47,789 bases of DNA. It comes from Peribacillus deserti. GTDB lineage: Bacteria; Bacillota; Bacilli; Bacillales; DSM-1321. Shown here one piece after another: positions 43,795 through 47,789 of this stretch. Below the pieces are notes generated by a model that saw only the letters and a program-made list of their open reading frames with translations, was not told the origin of the DNA and made no database searches. Within the stretch, counting starts at the first letter, position 1; each line of letters opens with the position of its first letter. Both the position numbers and the translations under genes were made by a program. Where the stretch lies: contig NZ_PGUY01000012.1 in NCBI RefSeq assembly GCF_002863585.1, positions 1 to 47,789 of the forward strand, read 5' to 3'.

Positions 43795-43935
43795 ATTGCA
43801 GTGAAGGGCACTCGCTTTCCGCGGGTCGGGCGGTGAACCTCCTCGGCACTGTGCGCCTGCAGGGCCTCACCTGTCCGGCTGCTCTTGCAGGAGTCTCGCG
43901 CCTGGAACGTAGATCAACAGGGTTCTTTACCTATA
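43795..43935. repeat. Bacillaceae GC-rich dispersed repeat, copy R1
   Basis: A GC-rich island in AT-rich DNA: CTCGCTTTCCGCGGGTCGGG, CCTCCTCGGC, GGCCTCACCTGTCC and GCAGGAGTCTCGCGCC. Similar blocks occur at 46365-46440 and 46990-47065, and in many Bacillaceae genomes. It contains small inverted repeats and no gene; a frame at 43833 is incidental. Confidence 0.7.
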
Positions 43936-43952
43936 GTTTAGCAGTGGAACCC

Positions 43953-44027
43953 AAGGGGTCCGTAATGAGTGCATTCCGAACCCCTTTTTTCGACAAACCG
44001 AGTGGCTGCTTTCGCCGCCACTTTTTA
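43953..44027 (+). terminator. Two terminator-like hairpins upstream of ycgR2
   Basis: AAGGGGTCCG (43953-43962) pairs with CGAACCCCTT (from 43977) and is followed by TTTTTT. AGTGGC (44001-44006) pairs with GCCACT (44017-44022), followed by TTTTT. They separate rpmG and the GC-rich repeat from the ycgR2 promoter. Confidence 0.55.
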
Positions 44028-44093
44028 CTTCTAAATTAACAAAACACCTACACATAAAGTCATTTACAAATTAATAATCTTATTATAGAATGT

Positions 44094-44114
44094 AAACCGT
44101 AATAATTTCGGTTT
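44094..44114 (+). promoter_or_regulatory. Zur box upstream of ycgR2-ycgQ2
   Basis: Core CCGTAATAATTTCGG with flanking AAA and TTT; the outer arms AAACCG/CGGTTT are perfectly symmetrical. TATTATAGAATG just upstream may hold the -10. It lies 62 nt before the ycgR2 start. Confidence 0.82.
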
Positions 44115-44176
44115 ATAAAGGCGTGCGGAAGTTTCCAAATGATTAAAATCCTAAAAACTACAATTAGGAGGTTCAG

Positions 44177-45181
44177 ATGAATAAAGTTTTTCGTGTAAAT
44201 ATTATCGATATTACTGGAATGGCAATTGTAATTTTAACTTTGCTATTTTTTTCTTATAGTACAGGCTTCAAAGGCACCTTTAATTTTCCTCCTTCTGTGT
44301 TAAATTTAAATACGATCTTTCTCAGTATATTGATTGAAGCTCTGCCTTTTGTACTAATTGGTGTATTGATTGCAGGTTTTATTCAAATTTTCGTGACCGA
44401 AGAGCATATTCAAAGGTGGATTCCCAAAAATAAAATCCTGGCAGTCATCATGAGTTGTATTGTGGGAGCCGTATTTCCTGCTTGTGAATGTGGAATTGTA
44501 CCGATTGTCCGCAGACTTGTGTCAAAGGGAGTACCTATTCACGCTGCAATGGGATTTATGTTAACAGGTCCTCTCATCAACCCGATTGTCATTGCTTCTA
44601 CATATATGGCGTTCGGCAATGATTTTAAGATTGCTGGACTGAGGATGGGTTTAGGTTTTCTTATAGCTGTCATAGTCTCATTGGCGGTCAGTTTCCTGTT
44701 TAAAGGAAATCAATTGAAAGCATCAGCCGGCATCGAGGCATCCTCTACCCATGTACATACTGACAAAGGATCCTTTGGCAGCCGATTATGGTCCATGCTT
44801 ACACATTCCATCGATGAGTTTTTTGATATGGCGAAATACTTGATCATGGGTGCTTTTTTAGCAGCTCTGGTACAAACTTATATGCCTGCCAAAACACTGT
44901 TAGAAGCGGGAAATGGGCCGGTTACCTCTCTACTGGTCATGATGGGGTTAGCTTACGTCTTATCCTTATGTTCGGAGGCGGATGCTTTTATTGGGGCTTC
45001 CTTCAGCAGCATTTTTCCTACCTCATCCATCTTGGGATTCTTAATATTTGGGCCCATGATTGATTTAAAAAATACTTTAATGATGCTAAGTGTATTTAGA
45101 TTTAAGTTTGTTGCTGGAATGCTTACTTTGGTGATATCGATAATCTTTATTACCATAATGATCGCCCAAAGATTTTTATAA
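44177..45181 (+). CDS. ycgR: YcgR-type permease, copy 2 (UPF0718/DUF318)
   Basis: A 334-residue membrane protein, a paralogue of copy 1 with an additional N-terminal helix (about 12-30). Shared motifs are ILIEALPFVLIGVLIAGFIQIFVTEE, FPACECGIVPI (Cys103, Cys105), SKGVPIHAAMGFMLTGPLINP and SLCSEADAFIGASF. Acidic and Cys residues inside the membrane suggest metal passage (inference). Control by a Zur box indicates a zinc-starvation role. AGGAGG precedes ATG 44177. It is 12 nt from ycgQ2, forming an operon. Confidence 0.88.
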   Translation: MNKVFRVNIIDITGMAIVILTLLFFSYSTGFKGTFNFPPSVLNLNTIFLSILIEALPFVLIGVLIAGFIQIFVTEEHIQRWIPKNKILAVIMSCIVGAVFPACECGIVPIVRRLVSKGVPIHAAMGFMLTGPLINPIVIASTYMAFGNDFKIAGLRMGLGFLIAVIVSLAVSFLFKGNQLKASAGIEASSTHVHTDKGSFGSRLWSMLTHSIDEFFDMAKYLIMGAFLAALVQTYMPAKTLLEAGNGPVTSLLVMMGLAYVLSLCSEADAFIGASFSSIFPTSSILGFLIFGPMIDLKNTLMMLSVFRFKFVAGMLTLVISIIFITIMIAQRFL

Positions 45182-45193
45182 GGAGGAGAGAGT

Positions 45194-46138
45194 GTGACAT
45201 TCCATTTTCAGCAGGCTGTTAGAGCAGTCATTTTACTAGCATTTTCGGGGATGCTTTTCATGCTGCATTTCTCTGGAGACATCACAAAGCTTATCAATCC
45301 TAAATATGTGGGGTTAAGCCAGTCAGCTTCTATCATATTCTTATTCTTATTCTTTATCCAAATCACTAGAATATGGACAGACACTGGGAAAAGCCATCAT
45401 CATTGTCATGACGATCATGCCTGCGGTCATGATCACGGCGATTCATCCTTTAATGCCAAAAAGCTGATTTCCTATGCGGTCATTGTTGTCCCTATATTAA
45501 CGGGTTTTTTCCTCCCTGCGAAGGTTCTTGATGCCTCGATTGCAAATAAGAAGGGCGGTATGGCAGTTTTGTCCCATCAAAATCAAAATCCTCAAGAAAA
45601 AAAAGATTCAAGTGATTCCAAAACTGCAACTTCAGAGGACCTGAGCCAGAGTGCAGAAGACAATATTTCTGTGAAAGATGATGTGATCGATCCTGGATTA
45701 GCAAGCCGAGAAGAAGTATCCAAGGAAAAATATGATCAGTTAATTAAAAAGCTCCAACAAAGCCCTAAAATCAAAATGAATGACTATGTTTATGCTGCAT
45801 ACTATGAGGAAATTAGTAAGGATATAAAAAAGTTTAAGGGAAGAAAGATTGAATTAAAGGGATTTGTGTATAAAGAGGATGGGTTCGGACCAAATCAACT
45901 CGTAATCTCAAGGTTTTTAATTACCCATTGTGTGGCGGATGCCAGTATCATAGGCTTTCTTTCTGAAATTCCGGATGCTTCTTCTTTAAAAGAGGATACA
46001 TGGATTGAAGCAACTGGTATTTTGGATGTCACTACTTATAATGGGACAGAACTTCCTACGATAAAAATAACTGACTTGAAAAAGACCAGTGAGCCAAAGG
46101 AACCTTATCTCTATCCTATAAATGTAAAACTGCTATAA
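45194..46138 (+). CDS. ycgQ: YcgQ-type protein, copy 2 (TIGR03943 family)
   Basis: A 314-residue membrane protein, paralogous to copy 1. Two helices (about 10-26 and 42-58) precede a His-rich loop HHHCHDDHACGHDHGD (68-83), then a third helix (about 90-106). A charged linker of about 60 residues, absent in copy 1, leads to the conserved C-terminal domain (KKFKGRKIELKGFVYKEDGF; RFLITHCVADASIIGF). GTG 45194 has AGGAGGAG 5 nt upstream. It is coupled with ycgR2 under the Zur-like box and presumably forms a metal-transport complex with it. Confidence 0.88.
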   Translation: MTFHFQQAVRAVILLAFSGMLFMLHFSGDITKLINPKYVGLSQSASIIFLFLFFIQITRIWTDTGKSHHHCHDDHACGHDHGDSSFNAKKLISYAVIVVPILTGFFLPAKVLDASIANKKGGMAVLSHQNQNPQEKKDSSDSKTATSEDLSQSAEDNISVKDDVIDPGLASREEVSKEKYDQLIKKLQQSPKIKMNDYVYAAYYEEISKDIKKFKGRKIELKGFVYKEDGFGPNQLVISRFLITHCVADASIIGFLSEIPDASSLKEDTWIEATGILDVTTYNGTELPTIKITDLKKTSEPKEPYLYPINVKLL

Positions 46139-46340
46139 ATCAAAATAATAGAGTTGATGATAGGAAAGTCCCCTTATTAAATGATAATTCAATAGGTAGT
46201 TATATAAAGAGGATCTCTGTTGGACAGGAATCATCTTGTGTTCAATTGAAAGGATTTTTTAGGTTCCAGCAGATGCCACTAGGCTCCGGTAGTTTTAAAG
46301 AAAGGCTGTTTTCGAAAACTTTGTTGTTATTGAACAAGGG
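46139..46340. other. Gap after ycgQ2
   Basis: No gene or clear terminator. AT-rich at first, then reaching the GC-rich repeat zone. Confidence 0.3.
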
Positions 46341-46445
46341 GTTGATTGGAACGTGAGGATGCCCGCTTTCCGCGGGGCGGGCGCCCGAGCCTCCTCGGCT
46401 TCGCCTGTGGGGTCTCACCTGATCGAAAAGCGGAGGACGGTGCTT
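46341..46445. repeat. GC-rich dispersed repeat, copy R2
   Basis: GTTGATTGGAACGTGAGGAT, CCCGCTTTCCGCGGGGCGGG, GAGCCTCCTCGGCTTCGCC and GGGGTCTCACCTGATCG. The same blocks as R1 in the same order and strand, with a different middle. Confidence 0.7.
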
Positions 46446-46513
46446 TTCAAGAGATCGATTCAAAAGCTGATTGATGATCTTTTCTAACTAGAGGCAAAAC
46501 ACTAAAAGAAAAG

Positions 46514-46625
46514 CAGACACCTGATAAAGAAGACAGAAGCTTAGTCGCCCTTACCACGCTCCTACCGCCACGTCCTGTGGCCCCGCCTGGCTCGCACATC
46601 CTGTGCATCGTGCGTTAGCCCGGCA
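46514..46625. repeat. Direct repeat pair, unit 1
   Basis: Contains GAAGACAGAAGCTTAGTCGC, CTTACCACGCTC, CCACGTCCTGTGG and GCACATCCTGTGC. The same blocks recur in unit 2 (46818-46955) about 330 bp further on, nearly identical over about 90 bp. CCACGTCCTGTGG and GCACATCCTGTGC are themselves small palindromes. Confidence 0.7.
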
Positions 46626-46817
46626 TAAGACGAGCGGCAGTGAAAGGCCGATTTTGCCTGTTAATGGCGATTGGCTAGACCCGCGGTGTCAGTCCGGAGT
46701 GGACAATACCCGCTGCTCCCGCACAGAAAAGCGGAAAGCGGTGCCTGCTCAGGCATATAAATATTAAACGCTCAGTGTTAATCCCAATAGATATAAAATT
46801 CTAAACAAAGTGGCAGG

Positions 46818-46955
46818 CAGAGACCCGATAAAGAAGACTTGCTGATTGGCGAACGACAGTGAAGACAGAAGCTTAGTCGCACTTACCACGCTCGAACGCC
46901 ACGTCCTGTGGCCACGCCTGGCTTGCACATCCTGTGCTTCGTGCGTCAGCCAAGC
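46818..46955. repeat. Direct repeat pair, unit 2
   Basis: Matches unit 1 from GAAGACAGAAGCTTAGTCGC to CGTGCGTCAGCC with few changes and an upstream insertion. It is followed by GGGGAGGGCTTTTCTCCCC, a short hairpin. Confidence 0.7.
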
Positions 46956-46984
46956 AGTGGGGAGGGCTTTTCTCCCCATGGACG

Positions 46985-47065
46985 GATTGGCTTATGACTC
47001 GAGGGTCTCAGCTTGTAGCTGGATCAAGGAGTCTCGCTCCTTACGTTCCAATCAACCTGTTTAAC
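46985..47065. repeat. GC-rich dispersed repeat, copy R3 (degenerate)
   Basis: GGGTCTCAGCTTG, GGAGTCTCGCTCCTTACG and TTCCAATCAACCTGTTT correspond to the ends of the R1/R2 family, with the middle lost. Confidence 0.5.
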
Positions 47066-47194
47066 AATAGAGTTTGTTCACAGAACTTATTAAAAAAACA
47101 ACAATCTTTTAGAAAAGAGCCTAAAGAAAAGATAGATATAGTTTGAGATGCTGTTGCTTAATTGGTTACAGTTGAAAATTGTAAGGCTACCTAG

Positions 47195-47506
47195 AGCAGT
47201 CCTTTTCTTGCTCTTCTAACATGGGCATTGAATACAGAACCCAGTTTAGAAGGTTTAAAAAATCTTTTTGAACTACAGTGTGTTAAATTAATAACCAATG
47301 GTCAAAGGACGAGACCAACATTGGGGCCGGAATTAATACCGGGCGATATAATATACTTTTATTCCAAGCTCTATTTAAAGCACTGGTTTCCAGGATATTG
47401 AGCTAGATCTAAAATACCTGGAGAAAGTCCTGCCATATATTCACAAGCTATGGGAAAGGTACATCTTGAAAGCATATATGAAGGCCGGAACAGTCTTCAG
47501 GTATGA
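47195..47506 (+). pseudogene. Decayed coding frame of unknown origin
   Basis: After a TAG at 47192 one frame is open for 68 codons to a TGA at 47399, and reads on in the same frame to a TGA at 47504. The product looks protein-like (LKNLFELQCVKLITNGQ; PELIPGDIIYFYS; KIPGESPAIYSQAMGKVHLE). There is no start codon in the early part and no RBS. The first TGA could be a Trp codon mutated to a stop. I do not recognise the family. Confidence 0.35.
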
Positions 47507-47529
47507 TGGGAAAGGTGTGCATCGGAAGT

Positions 47530-47583
47530 TTATATAAAGAAAGAACTGCTGATGCTGTTGTGTGAAGTTCTTTCTTTATATAA
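47530..47583. repeat. Long perfect hairpin (18-bp arms)
   Basis: TTATATAAAGAAAGAACT (47530-47547) and AGTTCTTTCTTTATATAA (47566-47583) are perfect inverted repeats with an 18-nt loop. There is no T-tract beyond the arm, so it may be a mobile-element border or a structured RNA rather than a plain terminator. Confidence 0.6.
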
Positions 47584-47631
47584 GCATTATTTAATTAGTT
47601 TTAAAAATCATAAAAATACATTGCCTTATTT

Positions 47632-47789
47632 GAGGCTGGGACAAAACCTCCTCTGAAGTGAAAAAGCCAGTGGAATTTTACTCATCGTAAAATTTCACTG
47701 GCTTTGTTTATTTTTTGAATAAAAATAAGGACACCTTCTGTTAAAATTAAGTTACCACACAAAATCCATACAGAAAGAAGTGTCCTTAT
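47632..47789. mobile_element. Probable insertion-sequence border (IS1182-like)
   Basis: GAGGCTGGGACAAAACCTC (47632-47650) is a sequence often seen at the end of IS1182-type elements in Bacillaceae (recalled, not searched). A strong hairpin AAAGCCAGTG...CACTGGCTTT follows (47663-47705). Then ATAAGGACACCTTCTGT (47725-47741) and its inverted partner ACAGAAAGAAGTGTCCTTAT (47770-47789) enclose a short AT-rich core. The last base of the window is the end of that inverted repeat. The transposase would lie outside the window. Confidence 0.5.

Noticed and set aside
43833-44039. 68-codon frame downstream of rpmG
   Set aside because: Lies in the GC-rich dispersed repeat and two terminator hairpins.
46514-46955. 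CRISPR-like array
   Set aside because: Only two units, about 330 bp apart, with no regular short spacers and no cas genes in the window.
46846-47146. Two overlapping frames of about 70 codons near the right end
   Set aside because: They read through the direct-repeat unit and R3 repeat; no RBS.

Overview
The window is low-GC DNA from an endospore-forming member of the Bacillaceae (Bacillus sensu lato). The evidence is strong GGAGG-type ribosome binding sites, a YtaF-type sporulation membrane protein, a ycnK-ycnJ-ycnI copper cluster in the Bacillus subtilis order, a B. subtilis-type Zur regulon (zinc-free S14 and L33, YciC/ZagA, YcgR, YcgQ) and several repeats typical of Bacillaceae genomes. 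No rRNA, tRNA, CRISPR array or phage module was seen. The species cannot be fixed from the sequence alone.

Left third (1-17.4 kb) is an accessory patchwork of mostly single-gene units separated by terminators, repeats and decayed mobile DNA. It starts inside the 3' end of a group II intron (domains V and VI). Then come a cold-shock protein, a class-I glutamine-amidotransferase-like hydrolase, a truncated IS110 element, a solitary RsgA GTPase, an APH-fold kinase, YtaF, UppP, a divergent EAL-protein/chemoreceptor pair, an unrelated IS110 remnant, a secreted SH3b-amidase, small unknown ORFs, an S66 peptidase (MccF/LD-carboxypeptidase type) and a second IS110 copy that keeps its upstream non-coding region but has a broken transposase. 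A short palindromic repeat (AACTAACGGGTGCGTTAGTT-like, often followed by a small terminator hairpin) recurs through the region and abuts both copies of the larger IS110.

Middle (17.4-31.5 kb) handles iron and phosphate. feoA-feoB plus a FeoB-associated Cys-rich protein are driven by a promoter with a Fur-box-like element in its spacer. A secreted Mn-type metallophosphoesterase, a membrane-anchored multicopper oxidase and a secreted PhoX-type phosphatase with Ig-like C-terminal repeats follow, the last preceded by a Pho-box-like direct-repeat array. It faces the convergent pstS-pstC-pstA-pstB-phoU operon. Organic phosphate hydrolysis outside the cell thus sits beside high-affinity phosphate import.

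Right third (31.5-46.1 kb) is a metal-homeostasis block. It holds ycnKJI (copper), a vanadium-haloperoxidase-like PAP2 enzyme, mntH (manganese) with a palindromic MntR-like operator, and a zinc-starvation set with four 21-bp Zur-box-like palindromes: the adcA/znuA zinc lipoprotein (reading frame broken at an A7 tract, detaching its ZinT domain), zinc-free rpsN, the COG0523 GTPase yciC/zagA, zinc-free rpmG, and a ycgR-ycgQ permease pair. A second, paralogous ycgR-ycgQ pair without a visible Zur box lies directly downstream of mntH. The two pairs, with His-rich loops and a conserved CECG motif, are the best candidates for an incompletely described metal transport system.

The last 1.6 kb has no intact gene. 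It holds GC-rich dispersed repeats, a decayed coding frame and inverted repeats resembling insertion-sequence ends. The window therefore begins and ends in multicopy mobile DNA, as expected for a contig broken at repeats.
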